NCBI RefSeq assembly: GCF_020177375.1 | Contig: NZ_JAIWHV010000010.1 | Coordinates: forward strand, 1 to 64,000 | Source of the DNA: Saliphagus infecundisoli | GTDB taxonomy: Archaea; Halobacteriota; Halobacteria; Halobacteriales; Natrialbaceae | Reading direction: 5' to 3' | DNA length: 64,000 bases | Part shown: in pieces, positions 27,182 to 35,348 of the stretch | Layout of the letters: each line of letters opens with the position of its first letter | Position numbering within the stretch: position 1 is the first letter of the stretch | The notes under the pieces: generated by a model | Seen by the model: only the letters and a program-made list of their open reading frames with translations | What the model was told of the DNA's origin: nothing | Databases searched by the model: none | Made by a program: the position numbers and the translations under genes

Positions 27182-27668
27182 GAACGAGGACGCCGAGGAC
27201 CTGACCCACACCACGAGGGAGGGCGACGTCCAGATGGTCGACGTCGGGGACAAACCCGACAGCGAACGACGGGCCGTCGCCGCCGGCGAGATCTCCCTTC
27301 GAGAGTCGACGGTCGGGGCGATCCGGGCCGACGAGGTGGGCAAGGGCGACGTGCTGGCGACCGCCCGGATCGGCGCGATCCAGGCGGTCAAACACACCTG
27401 GGAGACGATTCCGATGTGTCATGGGATTCCGATCACGAACGTCGAGGTCGGCTTCGAGCTCCGCGAGAACCGGATCGACTGCGAGGTGGCAGTCGAGACC
27501 ACTGGCAAGACGGGCTGTGAGATGGAAGCGTTGGAAGGGGTGACGACGGGGCTGAACGTCGTCTGGGACATGGTGAAGGCGATCGAGAAAGAGGACGAGG
27601 GCGGGTATCCCGAGACGGAGATCGGCAACGTTCGGGTACTCGACAAGGAAAAGCGGGCGCTCGAGTAG
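27174..27668 (+). CDS. moaC: cyclic pyranopterin monophosphate synthase MoaC
   Basis: MoaC acts in molybdenum cofactor biosynthesis, converting the MoaA product to cyclic pyranopterin monophosphate. The 164-residue sequence has the early MVDVGDKPDSERRAVAAG, AVKHTWETIPMCHGIPIT with the active-site histidine region, and CEMEALEGVTTGLNVVWDM with the conserved Met-Glu-Ala. Length is usual. It is coupled to nnr by an 8-nt overlap. No other moa gene is in the window. Confidence 0.95.
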   Translation: MTENEDAEDLTHTTREGDVQMVDVGDKPDSERRAVAAGEISLRESTVGAIRADEVGKGDVLATARIGAIQAVKHTWETIPMCHGIPITNVEVGFELRENRIDCEVAVETTGKTGCEMEALEGVTTGLNVVWDMVKAIEKEDEGGYPETEIGNVRVLDKEKRALE

Positions 27669-27791
27669 CTCCCGTTCGGGTCTGTCGCCCCGAGGATGGT
27701 GTGATCGACGATCGGAATCCCGGTTAAATCGTTTTCGCGACGTTTACGAAGAAAACTATTTCTCGTCGGCGGTCGTCTGTCGGTCCGAGTG

Positions 27792-28205
27792 ATGGTGTCG
27801 GAACCGCTACTCGTCCTCGGGGTCGCGGTGATCGGATCGCTCGTACTCGCCGGACTCTGTCTCTGCTATGCGGTCGCGGCGGACGCGAACGCTCGGGGCG
27901 CGAAAGGGCGCCTCTGGGGGGTGTTCGTCCTCGTACTCGGTCCGGTCGCCGTTCCCGCGTACCTGAACCACCGGCGGGACCTTCCAGGCCGGGCCGAGAC
28001 CGCGGATCGCCTCGAGCGGACTGCGGGGTCGGTCGGCATCGGCGTCGGTATCGCGGCTCTGGTCGGTGGCGTCGTCTCGCCGCCGGACCCGTTCACGATC
28101 GCCCTCTACACGGCCCCGCTGATCGTCGTCTCCGTTCCTCTCGCGTTCGCGTGCTGCTACGATCCCGGCTGGCGGGCGCTCGTCCCGAATCGTTTCGCGG
28201 AGTAA
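27792..28205 (+). CDS. small membrane protein, unknown function
   Basis: The protein is 137 residues from the ATG at 27792; a GTG one codon earlier is also possible. There are four hydrophobic segments, at about 5-28, 41-58, 80-97 and 104-122, with short charged loops (YLNHRRDLPGRAETADRLER). It contains several cysteines (LCLCYAVAADA, ACCYDP) but no recognised motif. Upstream at 27731-27756 there is a weak inverted repeat GTTTTC...GAAAAC. I do not recognise the family. Confidence 0.65.
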   Translation: MVSEPLLVLGVAVIGSLVLAGLCLCYAVAADANARGAKGRLWGVFVLVLGPVAVPAYLNHRRDLPGRAETADRLERTAGSVGIGVGIAALVGGVVSPPDPFTIALYTAPLIVVSVPLAFACCYDPGWRALVPNRFAE

Positions 28206-28211
28206 TGCGTT

Positions 28212-28949
28212 TTAGAGGTCCATCCCGCCGTTGACGTCGATCACTTCGCCGGTGACGTAGGATGAGTCCTCGCTCGCGAGAAAGCCCACGACGGCGGCGA
28301 CGTCCTCGACCTCGGCGAGCCGTTCGAGGGGGATCTCGGCGACGATCCGCTCGAGGACCGTCTCGGGGACGCTCTCCAACATATCGGTCTTCGTAAACCC
28401 CGGCGCGACGCAGTTGGCCGTCGAGCTCCCCTGGGCGAGCTCGAGGGCGATCGTTCGAGTGAACCCGAAGAGGCCGCTCTTGGCGGCGGCGTAGTTGGCC
28501 TGCCCGAAGTTGCCCTGCTTGCCGACGACGCTCGAGATGTTGATGAGCCGGCCTTCGGGCGCGTTCCAGACGTCGTCGTAGAAGACCTGGGTGCAGTGAA
28601 AGGTGCCCCCGAGGTTGACCTCGAGGACGCTCTCCCACTCCTCGGGGCTCATCTCGACGAACTGGGTGTCGGCGGTCATCCCGGCGTTGTTGACGAGCAC
28701 GTCCGCGGGGCCAAAGGCCTCGTGACACCGCTCGCGCATCGCCTCGACGGCCTCCCGGTCGGTGACGTCGGCCCGGGCCGCGATCGCCCGTCCCCCGTGG
28801 TCCTCGATCGTTTCGACGGCCTCGCGGGCGGCTTCCTCGGAGCTCCGGTAGTTGACCACGACGTTCGCGCCCTTCCGGCCGAGGTGTTCGGCGATCCCCC
28901 GTCCGATGCCTCGTGCCGATCCGGTGACGACGCAGGTTCGCCCCTCCAT
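28212..28949 (-). CDS. phaB: acetoacetyl-CoA reductase (PhaB), SDR family
   Basis: The 245-residue short-chain dehydrogenase has the NADP-binding GSARGIGRGIAEHLG and NNAGMTAD, and the catalytic Ser-Tyr-Lys in NISSVVGKQGNFGQANYAAAK. The VGKQGNFGQ-type segment and the end DVNGGMDL are typical of PhaB/FabG. Placed 75 nt downstream of phaC on the same strand, it most likely reduces acetoacetyl-CoA to (R)-3-hydroxybutyryl-CoA for polymer synthesis. A FabG role cannot be excluded from sequence, but haloarchaea do not rely on type II fatty acid synthesis, which favours PhaB. Confidence 0.88.
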   Translation of the reverse strand: MEGRTCVVTGSARGIGRGIAEHLGRKGANVVVNYRSSEEAAREAVETIEDHGGRAIAARADVTDREAVEAMRERCHEAFGPADVLVNNAGMTADTQFVEMSPEEWESVLEVNLGGTFHCTQVFYDDVWNAPEGRLINISSVVGKQGNFGQANYAAAKSGLFGFTRTIALELAQGSSTANCVAPGFTKTDMLESVPETVLERIVAEIPLERLAEVEDVAAVVGFLASEDSSYVTGEVIDVNGGMDL

Positions 28950-29024
28950 GAAAGACCGTAACGAACTCCGACGGTAAATAACGAGGTGGCGTCTCGCGGG
29001 ACGTGAGCCCCCCGATCGGCGCGG

Positions 29025-30452
29025 TCAGCGGTCGCCGGCGCGATCGATCCACTTCTGGAGCCCGCTCGGCGAGATTCCGGTCTCGGCGGCGAGGTCGGCG
29101 GCGTCCGCGTTCGCGAGATCCTCGACGGTCGTGATACCCGCCTCCGAGAGTCGCCGTGCATAGGCGGATCCGATGCCCGAGATCGCGGTTAGCTCCTTGC
29201 CCTCGTCGACGGCTTCGCCGTCCCCGGGATTGGCGTCTTCGTCGCCATCGCCGATTCCGTTCTCGCTGTCCAGATCGTCGGCTCCGGTCTCGTCACCAGC
29301 GACGTCCTCGACGAGACCGGCGTCGGCCTCCTCGGGTTCGGGCGCGTCGGGTTCGGCGTCGGTCTCGCTTTTCGAACGCTCCTCGAACCAGTCACAGACC
29401 TCGGGCCAGAGTTCGGCGTGGGAACGCGAGGAGACCGACATCCCGATGTGGCCCGTCGCGAACTCCATGACCTCGGTGTCGTCGCTCGGGATCGCCTCGT
29501 TGAACGGTTTGGAGGCTCCCGGCGGCACCAGGTGGTCGTACTCGGCGACGATCTGGAGCACCGGCATCTCGATGTTGTCGAGGTCGACGCGCTCGCCGCC
29601 CAGAGACAGTTCGCCGTCGATCAACCTGTTCTCCTGGTAGATGTCGGCGATGAACTGCTCGTAGGTCGCGCCCGCGACGTCGATCCCCTCGTCGAGCCAG
29701 CGCTCCATGCGCGCGAAGTTCTCGACGAACTCCTCGTCCTCGACGTTGTCGTAGAAGCGGACGTACTTCGTCACGTTGTTCGCGACGGGATCCATCAGCG
29801 CGAACCCCACGTCCAGAAACTCCGCGGGGACGTTGTCGAAGGTGTCGGTGACGACCCCGGGCTCGTAGTAGTCCTCGGCGCCCCAGAGCTCGAGGACGCC
29901 GCCGTCGCCGGCGAAACAGAGACCGGCGGCCATCAGCCCCAGGTTGCGGACCTTTTCGGGGTAGAGCGCGGCGTACATCGCCGCCATCGTCCCGCCCATG
30001 CAGTAGCCCAGCAGATTGATCGCGTCCTGGTCCGAGCGGTCGCAGACGACGTCGGCGCAGTTGTCGATGTAGCGGGTGACGTAGTCCTCCAGGGTGAGCG
30101 AGCGGTCGAGTTTGGAGGGCTCGCCCCAGTCGATCATGTAGACGTCGAACCCCGCCTCGAGCAGGCGCCGGACGACCGAGCGGTCGGGCTGGAGGTCCAG
30201 AATGTAGGGCTTGTTGATCAGCGCGTAGACGATCAGAATCGGGACGTCGTGTTGCTCCTCGGTTTGGGCCTCGTAGTGGAGCAGCCGGAGCTTGTTCTCC
30301 TCGTAGACGACCTCGCTCGGCGTCTGCCCCACTTCGGCGTCGCCGAGAGTCTCGGCGCGGTCGGGCGCGACGCCCGCCTTCTCGGCCATCTCGGCGGCGC
30401 CCTCCCAGGCCTGGCGCTGCATGTCGAGACCGACCGTGAACGGGTTCTTCAT
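29025..30452 (-). CDS. phaC: class III PHA synthase subunit PhaC with C-terminal helix-hairpin-helix domain
   Basis: The 475-residue alpha/beta-hydrolase polymerises 3-hydroxyacyl-CoA. The lipase-like box is GYCMGG with catalytic C151. The other triad residues are D306 (EYDHLVP) and H335 (GHIGM). Residues 361-420 form an acidic Asp/Glu/Pro linker. Residues 421-475 form a helix-hairpin-helix unit ([17 protein letters not shown], then [13 protein letters not shown]), like those in DNA-binding or assembly domains. Bacterial class III PhaC (about 355 residues) lacks this tail. The gene start overlaps the phaE stop by 4 nt, so the two subunits are translationally coupled. Confidence 0.93.
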   Translation of the reverse strand: MKNPFTVGLDMQRQAWEGAAEMAEKAGVAPDRAETLGDAEVGQTPSEVVYEENKLRLLHYEAQTEEQHDVPILIVYALINKPYILDLQPDRSVVRRLLEAGFDVYMIDWGEPSKLDRSLTLEDYVTRYIDNCADVVCDRSDQDAINLLGYCMGGTMAAMYAALYPEKVRNLGLMAAGLCFAGDGGVLELWGAEDYYEPGVVTDTFDNVPAEFLDVGFALMDPVANNVTKYVRFYDNVEDEEFVENFARMERWLDEGIDVAGATYEQFIADIYQENRLIDGELSLGGERVDLDNIEMPVLQIVAEYDHLVPPGASKPFNEAIPSDDTEVMEFATGHIGMSVSSRSHAELWPEVCDWFEERSKSETDAEPDAPEPEEADAGLVEDVAGDETGADDLDSENGIGDGDEDANPGDGEAVDEGKELTAISGIGSAYARRLSEAGITTVEDLANADAADLAAETGISPSGLQKWIDRAGDR

Positions 30453-30988
30453 TCGAGTTCCTCGAGAACTCGATCGAGTTTCTCCTCGACCGCGTGCTGG
30501 CGCCGCTCGAGTTCGACGAGGCGGTCGCCGACCTCCGTCACCCCGCTCTCGGTGGCGAAACCGAGCGTCGAGAGCGTGCTCTCGGCGGCCTCCTCGGCGT
30601 CCTGTTGGGCTTCCATGAGGTCGCCGACGGTCTCGCCGGTCATCCGGGCGAAGGCGGTCGTCGACATGACCTCCTTGAACGCGTCGTTTGCGGTGTCGAG
30701 CCAGATGTCCCGGAACTCCTCCATCTCGACCTCTTCGCCCTCTAACTGGTCGTTCATCCGTTCGACCATCCGCTCGGAGGCGTCCATCCAGGCCTCGTAG
30801 GCACGAGCATAGCCCTGGACGCCCTCGCTCATCTCGGCGTCGTCGGTCGTCGCCTCGACGGTTTCGGCCCAGCTCTCGACGAAGCGGGCCTGTGCCTCCA
30901 TGTTCTCCTCAACGGAGTCCATGAACTGCTCGTTCCACTGTTCGACGAACGCGTTCCAGTTCGCGGGTTCCGTGGGTGTCTCTGTCAT
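30449..30988 (-). CDS. phaE: class III PHA synthase subunit PhaE
   Basis: The 179-residue acidic, almost wholly helical protein starts [20 protein letters not shown]. It ends in a predicted coiled coil ([20 protein letters not shown]), as in haloarchaeal PhaE. PhaE forms the heteromeric synthase with PhaC and is needed for activity. It is shorter than bacterial PhaE (about 350 residues) but normal for haloarchaea. The 4-nt overlap with phaC and the position directly after phaP make the assignment firm. Confidence 0.9.
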   Translation of the reverse strand: MTETPTEPANWNAFVEQWNEQFMDSVEENMEAQARFVESWAETVEATTDDAEMSEGVQGYARAYEAWMDASERMVERMNDQLEGEEVEMEEFRDIWLDTANDAFKEVMSTTAFARMTGETVGDLMEAQQDAEEAAESTLSTLGFATESGVTEVGDRLVELERRQHAVEEKLDRVLEELE

Positions 30989-31066
30989 GAGTAATGGTTG
31001 TGTCGCGTATGAAATAAAGCTGTGTGGCTGGGTGGGAGAGCCGGGGGACCCGGCGGTCGAGTTCGA

Positions 31067-31552
31067 TTACGCCGAGGCGTCGAACTCCTCGCCTGCGTCC
31101 TCGACGGCGTCGGCCATCCCGCTGACGCTCTCCTCGACGTTCTCGTGGGCGTCGAGGTAGGCGTCGAACGAGGAGTCGACGGCCTCGGCGTAGGTGTCGG
31201 CGACGCCGTCGTAGGCGGCTCCCGACTCCTCGACCATATCGGCCATCGCGGCGAGGGACTCGAGCTGGCTCTCGCTTGCGGTCTCGACGCCCTCCTCGAC
31301 GACCGCCCGGAGCTCGTCGGTATCGACGGCGCCCTCGGGGAAGGCCGCTTCGAGGGCGTCGAAGTAGGCGCCGACGGCGCCGGTCGTGAGCTCGGCGTTT
31401 TGCTCGGTGAGCCGCTCGGAGGCGGCCAGCATCTCGCCGGCGGCGTCGAAGGAGGCCCGCTGGGCCTCGATCGTGTCGTGGGTCAGTTTCCGGCTCTGCT
31501 CGACGGCGGTGCGCTGGGCGTCGAAGACTGCGGTGAGTGGGTCGTTGGTCAT
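31067..31552 (-). CDS. phaP: haloarchaeal phasin PhaP
   Basis: The 161-residue acidic helical protein (MTNDPLTAVFDAQRTAVEQS) has the long amphipathic helices expected of a granule-coat phasin. These include RKLTHDTIEAQRASFDAAGE and the repeated Glu/Ala-rich C-terminal half. It lies between phaR and phaE in the haloarchaeal phaRPEC order. Phasins cover PHA granules and control their number and size. There is no catalytic motif; the call rests on composition, length and context. Confidence 0.85.
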   Translation of the reverse strand: MTNDPLTAVFDAQRTAVEQSRKLTHDTIEAQRASFDAAGEMLAASERLTEQNAELTTGAVGAYFDALEAAFPEGAVDTDELRAVVEEGVETASESQLESLAAMADMVEESGAAYDGVADTYAEAVDSSFDAYLDAHENVEESVSGMADAVEDAGEEFDASA

Positions 31553-31586
31553 GGTAGTAGGGTTGGATGTGGGTCGTATCGGGTCG

Positions 31587-31922
31587 TTACTGTTCTCCGT
31601 CCTCGTCGTCGCGCGAGCGCTTGACGGGGACGACGATGGTCTGGACGATATCTCCCTCCTCGATGTCGAGGGCCTCGCGTTCGGGTTCGGGAACGCTGAT
31701 CCGGCCGCCGCTCTGGACGCGTGCCTTGAACGTCGCAGTCGAGGTCGACAGCGGGTTGGTCATCGGATTGACCCCCGAGCTCTCGGTCGGGGAACTCGCC
31801 TCGAGGAACTGCCGGAACAGCTCCTGTTGGGACTGGGCGACCTGCTCGCTCGCGTCCTGCATCTCCGCCATCTGCTCGGAGAACAGCGCAGGCAACCACG
31901 GCGGCTGGGAGTCGTCCGTCAT
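31587..31922 (-). CDS. phaR: AbrB-like PHA regulator PhaR
   Basis: The protein has 111 residues from the ATG at 31922 (MTDDSQPPWLPALFSEQM); the upstream frame is not credible. The N-terminal half is an amphipathic helix (MAEMQDASEQVAQSQQELF) of a type that could bind granules or PhaP. The C-terminal half is an AbrB/SpoVT-like swapped-hairpin DNA-binding domain (ARVQSGGRISVPEPEREALD). In Haloferax mediterranei a protein of this design represses phaRP and controls granule formation. It is the first gene of the operon. A TATA-like CATTTATT on the minus strand sits about 28 nt upstream. Confidence 0.87.
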   Translation of the reverse strand: MTDDSQPPWLPALFSEQMAEMQDASEQVAQSQQELFRQFLEASSPTESSGVNPMTNPLSTSTATFKARVQSGGRISVPEPEREALDIEEGDIVQTIVVPVKRSRDDEDGEQ

Positions 31923-31960
31923 CACTCCTACCGAACGGCCCCGAGACAATAAATGTTTCC

Positions 31961-31990
31961 GTCTGATACCATCTGATACCGTCTGATGGC
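31961..31990 (-). promoter_or_regulatory. three phased 10-bp repeats upstream of phaR
   Basis: GTCTGATACC, ATCTGATACC and GTCTGATGGC follow one another without a gap, one helical turn each. A further TCTGAT lies at 31999-32004. They lie just upstream of the phaR TATA region (about 31948-31955), in the divergent phaR/phaJ intergenic space. They are a candidate binding site for PhaR or another regulator. Confidence 0.5.
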
Positions 31991-32122
31991 GAGAAATGTC
32001 TGATTCGGGTTTCAACCCCCGATCGGGGCGTCTGGGGGTTCGATTGGGGACTACACCCGATCGAATCCGGCTGATCGCCCCCATCAAAGGAGTCATAACC
32101 GTCTCGTCCATATTCCGGAGGT

Positions 32123-32788
32123 ATGAGCGGAAACGAGGCCGGCGAGAACGCGTTCGCGGCGATGACCGAGGCGTGGACGACGATGGCGAGTAGCTTCTTC
32201 CAGGGCGCGACCGCCGCGAACCGGGCGGCGGCCTCCGCGATGTTTCCTCCGGGGGCAAACGGGGACGGAGAGTCCGGGCTCGTAGGCACGAATGGCGACG
32301 ACACGGTCGCCCCCTCGGTCGACTCCCTCTCGTACGAGCGCCTCGACTGGACGTTCGAGCGCACCGCCGACGACCCCGCTGACCTGGGGGTCGGCGACAG
32401 CGTCACCTTCGAGAAGAGCCTCGTCGACGAGGACGTCCGCGCGTTCGCGCGCGCCAGCGGCGACACGAACCGCCTCCATCTCGACGACGAGTTCGCCCGG
32501 ACCACCCGTTTCGGCGGCCGGATCGTCCACGGCACCCTCGCCTCGGGGCTCATCAGCGCCGCCCTCGCACGCCTCCCCGGGTTGACGATCTACCTCTCTC
32601 AAGACCTTGAGTTCCGGGGGCCCGTCGGGGTCGGCGACCGGGTGTCGGCCCGCGTCGAGGTCGTCGAGGAGTTGGGCGACGGGAAGTTCCGCCTCGAGAC
32701 GACGGTCGAAGACGAGAGCGCGGGCGAGACGGCGGTGGCGGGCGAGGCCGTCGTCCTGATCGACGACCTCCCCGGGGCCGGCGACTGA
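32123..32788 (+). CDS. phaJ: MaoC-family (R)-enoyl-CoA hydratase, PhaJ-like, with N-terminal extension
   Basis: The 221-residue protein has a MaoC hot-dog domain from about residue 85. It carries FARASGDTNRLHLDDEFA with the catalytic Asp/His pair, then RFGGRIVHGTLASG. Such hydratases turn fatty-acid-derived trans-2-enoyl-CoA into (R)-3-hydroxyacyl-CoA for PHA. The first about 45 residues (MTEAWTTMASSFFQGATAAN) are an Ala-rich amphipathic segment recalling phasins, joined to the enzyme by a polar linker. It is divergent from phaR and has a GGAGG Shine-Dalgarno at 32114-32118. Binding of the extension to granules is inference. Confidence 0.85.
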   Translation: MSGNEAGENAFAAMTEAWTTMASSFFQGATAANRAAASAMFPPGANGDGESGLVGTNGDDTVAPSVDSLSYERLDWTFERTADDPADLGVGDSVTFEKSLVDEDVRAFARASGDTNRLHLDDEFARTTRFGGRIVHGTLASGLISAALARLPGLTIYLSQDLEFRGPVGVGDRVSARVEVVEELGDGKFRLETTVEDESAGETAVAGEAVVLIDDLPGAGD

Positions 32789-32799
32789 CCCCGACCACC

Positions 32800-34146
32800 A
32801 TGACGCGCTTCGGAACCGCGGGCATCCGCGGCCCCGCCGAGGAGACGGTGACGCCCGAACTCGCCCTCGCCGTCGGGCAGGCCGCCGGCGCACCCGGCGA
32901 GACGGTCGTCCTGGGGCGAGACGGCCGGGAGACCGGTCCCGCGCTGGCCGCGGCGATGGAGGCCGGCCTCGAGAGCGCGGGCAGTGACGTCCGACGGCTC
33001 GGCACCCTGCCGACGCCCGCGCTCGCGTTCGCTTCGCGGGGACGGCGGGGCGTGATGCTCACCGCGAGCCACAACCCGCCCGCCGACAACGGGATCAAAC
33101 TGTTCGAGGACGGCGCCGAGTACGACCGCGCGGCCGAAGAGCGGATCGAGTCGCGCCTGGAATCTGGCCCCGGGACCGCGACCTGGGACGAGTGGGGTCG
33201 CGGGGAGCGAGTCGAGATCCTTCCGGACTATCGCCGGGGCGTCGCCGACTACGTCCACGACCGGTTCGGCGAGGATCCCCTCGAGGGGCTGTCGATCGCC
33301 GTCGACTGTGGCAACGGCGTCGGCGCGCTCGCGACCCCGCAGGTGCTCGACCGGCTGGGCGCGGAGGTGACCGCGCTCAACGCGACCGTCGACGGGAGCT
33401 TTCCCGCCAGGGACAGCAAACCGACCAGGGAGGCCCTGTCGGACTTTCGAGGGTTCCTCGCCGACGGCGACCGCGACCTCGGGCTCGCCCACGACGGCGA
33501 CGCCGACCGGCTGGTCGTCTGCGATCCGGACGGGGAGGTCGTCGCCGAGGACACCGTCCTCGCGGTCCTGGCCCATCACTACGTCCGGAGATCGGCCGCC
33601 GCCGACCCGGTCGTCGTCACGACGCCGAACACCTCGAAACGGATCGACGAGCGCGTCGCGGAGGCGGGAGGTCGGGTCGAGCGGGTCCGGCTGGGCGCGC
33701 TCCACGAGGGGATCGCAGAGAGCGAGGCCACCCCGGTGTTCGCGGGCGAGCCCTGGAAACACGTCCACCTCCCCTTCGGCGGCTGGATCGACGCGGTCGT
33801 CGGAGCGGGCGTCGTGAGCGCCCTCGCCGCCGACGCCGGCGGGGTCGACGCGCTTCGTGCACCGGTCACAGAGCGCCCGATCCGCAAGGAGAGCGTCCGC
33901 TGTCCCGATCCCGCGAAGGGACCGGTCATGGCGCGTCTCGCCGAGGACCTCCCCGACGCGTTCCCGGGGGCCACCGTCGAGACGGGGTACGGCATCCGTC
34001 TGGAGTTTCCCGACAACGCCTGGCTTCTGGTCAGGACGAGCGGCACGGAGCCCGTCGTCCGGCTGTACGCCGAGAGCGAATCGATCGAGGAACTGCTGGC
34101 CGACGCCCGCGAGGTCGTCGAGCGCGTCGTCGAGGACGCCGGTTGA
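32800..34146 (+). CDS. phosphohexomutase (phosphomannomutase/phosphoglucosamine mutase type)
   Basis: The 448-residue alpha-D-phosphohexomutase has the phosphoserine loop TASHNPPADNGIK (about residues 87-99), the Mg-binding HDGDADRL (about 230) and the C-terminal phosphate-binding RTSGTEPVVRLYAES. The sugar-binding loop, usually GGExSGH, reads AGEPWKHVHLP here, so substrate preference is uncertain. It may make mannose-1-phosphate, glucose-1-phosphate or glucosamine-1-phosphate for glycan synthesis. The gene follows phaJ by 11 nt and may share its transcript. Confidence 0.88.
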   Translation: MTRFGTAGIRGPAEETVTPELALAVGQAAGAPGETVVLGRDGRETGPALAAAMEAGLESAGSDVRRLGTLPTPALAFASRGRRGVMLTASHNPPADNGIKLFEDGAEYDRAAEERIESRLESGPGTATWDEWGRGERVEILPDYRRGVADYVHDRFGEDPLEGLSIAVDCGNGVGALATPQVLDRLGAEVTALNATVDGSFPARDSKPTREALSDFRGFLADGDRDLGLAHDGDADRLVVCDPDGEVVAEDTVLAVLAHHYVRRSAAADPVVVTTPNTSKRIDERVAEAGGRVERVRLGALHEGIAESEATPVFAGEPWKHVHLPFGGWIDAVVGAGVVSALAADAGGVDALRAPVTERPIRKESVRCPDPAKGPVMARLAEDLPDAFPGATVETGYGIRLEFPDNAWLLVRTSGTEPVVRLYAESESIEELLADAREVVERVVEDAG

Positions 34147-34180
34147 CCGAACGTGTTGAAACGGTGGGGGGAAACCGGAT

Positions 34181-34188
34181 CTTTTAAC
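34181..34188 (+). promoter_or_regulatory. TATA box of the nucleoside importer operon
   Basis: CTTTTAAC lies about 30 nt before the ATG at 34215, consistent with a leaderless start of the four-gene ABC transporter operon. Confidence 0.55.
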
Positions 34189-34214
34189 CCGATGACCCGA
34201 GATGGTCGGCTATC

Positions 34215-35345
34215 ATGGCAACGGACAGGCGCGCGTTCTTGACCGGCGTCGGGACGATCGGAATCGCGACGACCGCGGGATGCGTCGGCGGGTTCGGCGA
34301 GGAGGGGAACGGAGAGGACGGTGGAAACGAGAGCCAGGGCGGCAGTGGAAACGAGAGCGGGAACGATAGCGACAACGGCGACGGGGGCGGGAGCGCCAAC
34401 GTCGGGATGGTGTACGCCACCGGCGGGCTCGGCGACAACTCCTTCAACGACATGGCCCAGCAGGGGTTGCTCGACGCCGAAGAGGAGTTCGGCGTCTCCT
34501 ACTCGGAGGCCGAACCGGAGTCCAACGGCGAGTTCGAGGGCGCCCAGCGGGACTTCGCGGAGGGCGACTACGACCTGGTGAGCTGTATCGGGTTCGCACA
34601 GGAGGAGGCCCTCACGAGCAACGCGAGCGAGTACGGGGACCAGAACTTCATGATCGTCGACGCCGAGGTCGACGCCGACAACGTCCGGAGCTACGTCTTC
34701 GGCGAACCCGAGGGCTCGTTCCAGGTGGGCCATCTCGCGGGGCTGCTCACGGACATGGAGTTCGAGGCCGGGGCGGGCTCGACGAACCCCGAGGAGTCGG
34801 TCGTCGGCTTCGTCGGCGGCGTCGAGTCGCCGCTGATCGAGTCGTTCCAGGCCGGCTTCGAGGCGGGAGTCGACCACGCCGACACCGGCGCCGAGGTCGT
34901 CTCGAGCTACGTCGGGGAGTTCAACGACACCGCCGGCGGCCAGGAGACCGCCCGCTCGATGTTCGAAGGCCAGGGTGCCGACATCGTCTACCACGCCGCG
35001 GGTGCGACCGGCGTCGGCGTCTTCCAGGCCGCCCAGGACCAGGGCCGGTTCGCGATCGGGGTCGACGCCGACCAGTCGGTCACCGAGTCGGACTACGCCG
35101 ACGTCATCCTCGCGAGCATGGTCAAACGCGTCGACAGCGCGGTGTACACCGCGATCGAGTCGGTCGTCGACGACGCCTTCGCGGGCGGCGAGACCGAGGT
35201 CCTGGGACTCGAGCAGGACGGCGTCGAGGCGGTCTACGGCCAGGAGATCGGCGGCGAGATCCCCGACGAGGTCGTCGAGGCCGTCGACTCCTCCCGTCAG
35301 GCGATCATCGACGGCGAGATCGAGGTCCCCGACACGCTCGAGTAG
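34215..35345 (+). CDS. BMP-family ABC transporter substrate-binding lipoprotein
   Basis: The 376-residue protein has a twin-arginine signal (DRRAFLTGVGTIG) with a lipobox ending at C23, then a Gly/Asn/Asp linker. The BMP/PnrA-type basic-membrane-protein domain follows (VGMVYATGGLGDNSFNDMA). BMP proteins bind nucleosides. The neighbours agree: an ATPase 3 nt downstream, two permeases, and a cytidine deaminase after them. It should sit on the outer face of the membrane and deliver purine or pyrimidine nucleosides to the permeases. Confidence 0.92.
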   Translation: MATDRRAFLTGVGTIGIATTAGCVGGFGEEGNGEDGGNESQGGSGNESGNDSDNGDGGGSANVGMVYATGGLGDNSFNDMAQQGLLDAEEEFGVSYSEAEPESNGEFEGAQRDFAEGDYDLVSCIGFAQEEALTSNASEYGDQNFMIVDAEVDADNVRSYVFGEPEGSFQVGHLAGLLTDMEFEAGAGSTNPEESVVGFVGGVESPLIESFQAGFEAGVDHADTGAEVVSSYVGEFNDTAGGQETARSMFEGQGADIVYHAAGATGVGVFQAAQDQGRFAIGVDADQSVTESDYADVILASMVKRVDSAVYTAIESVVDDAFAGGETEVLGLEQDGVEAVYGQEIGGEIPDEVVEAVDSSRQAIIDGEIEVPDTLE

Positions 35346-35348
35346 CGC

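Noticed and set aside
32008-32045. CCCCGATCGGGG palindrome and AACCCCC/GGGGGTT hairpin between phaR and phaJ
   Set aside because: Such G/C palindromes arise readily at this base composition and are not placed at a promoter core; I kept only the phased repeats at 31961.
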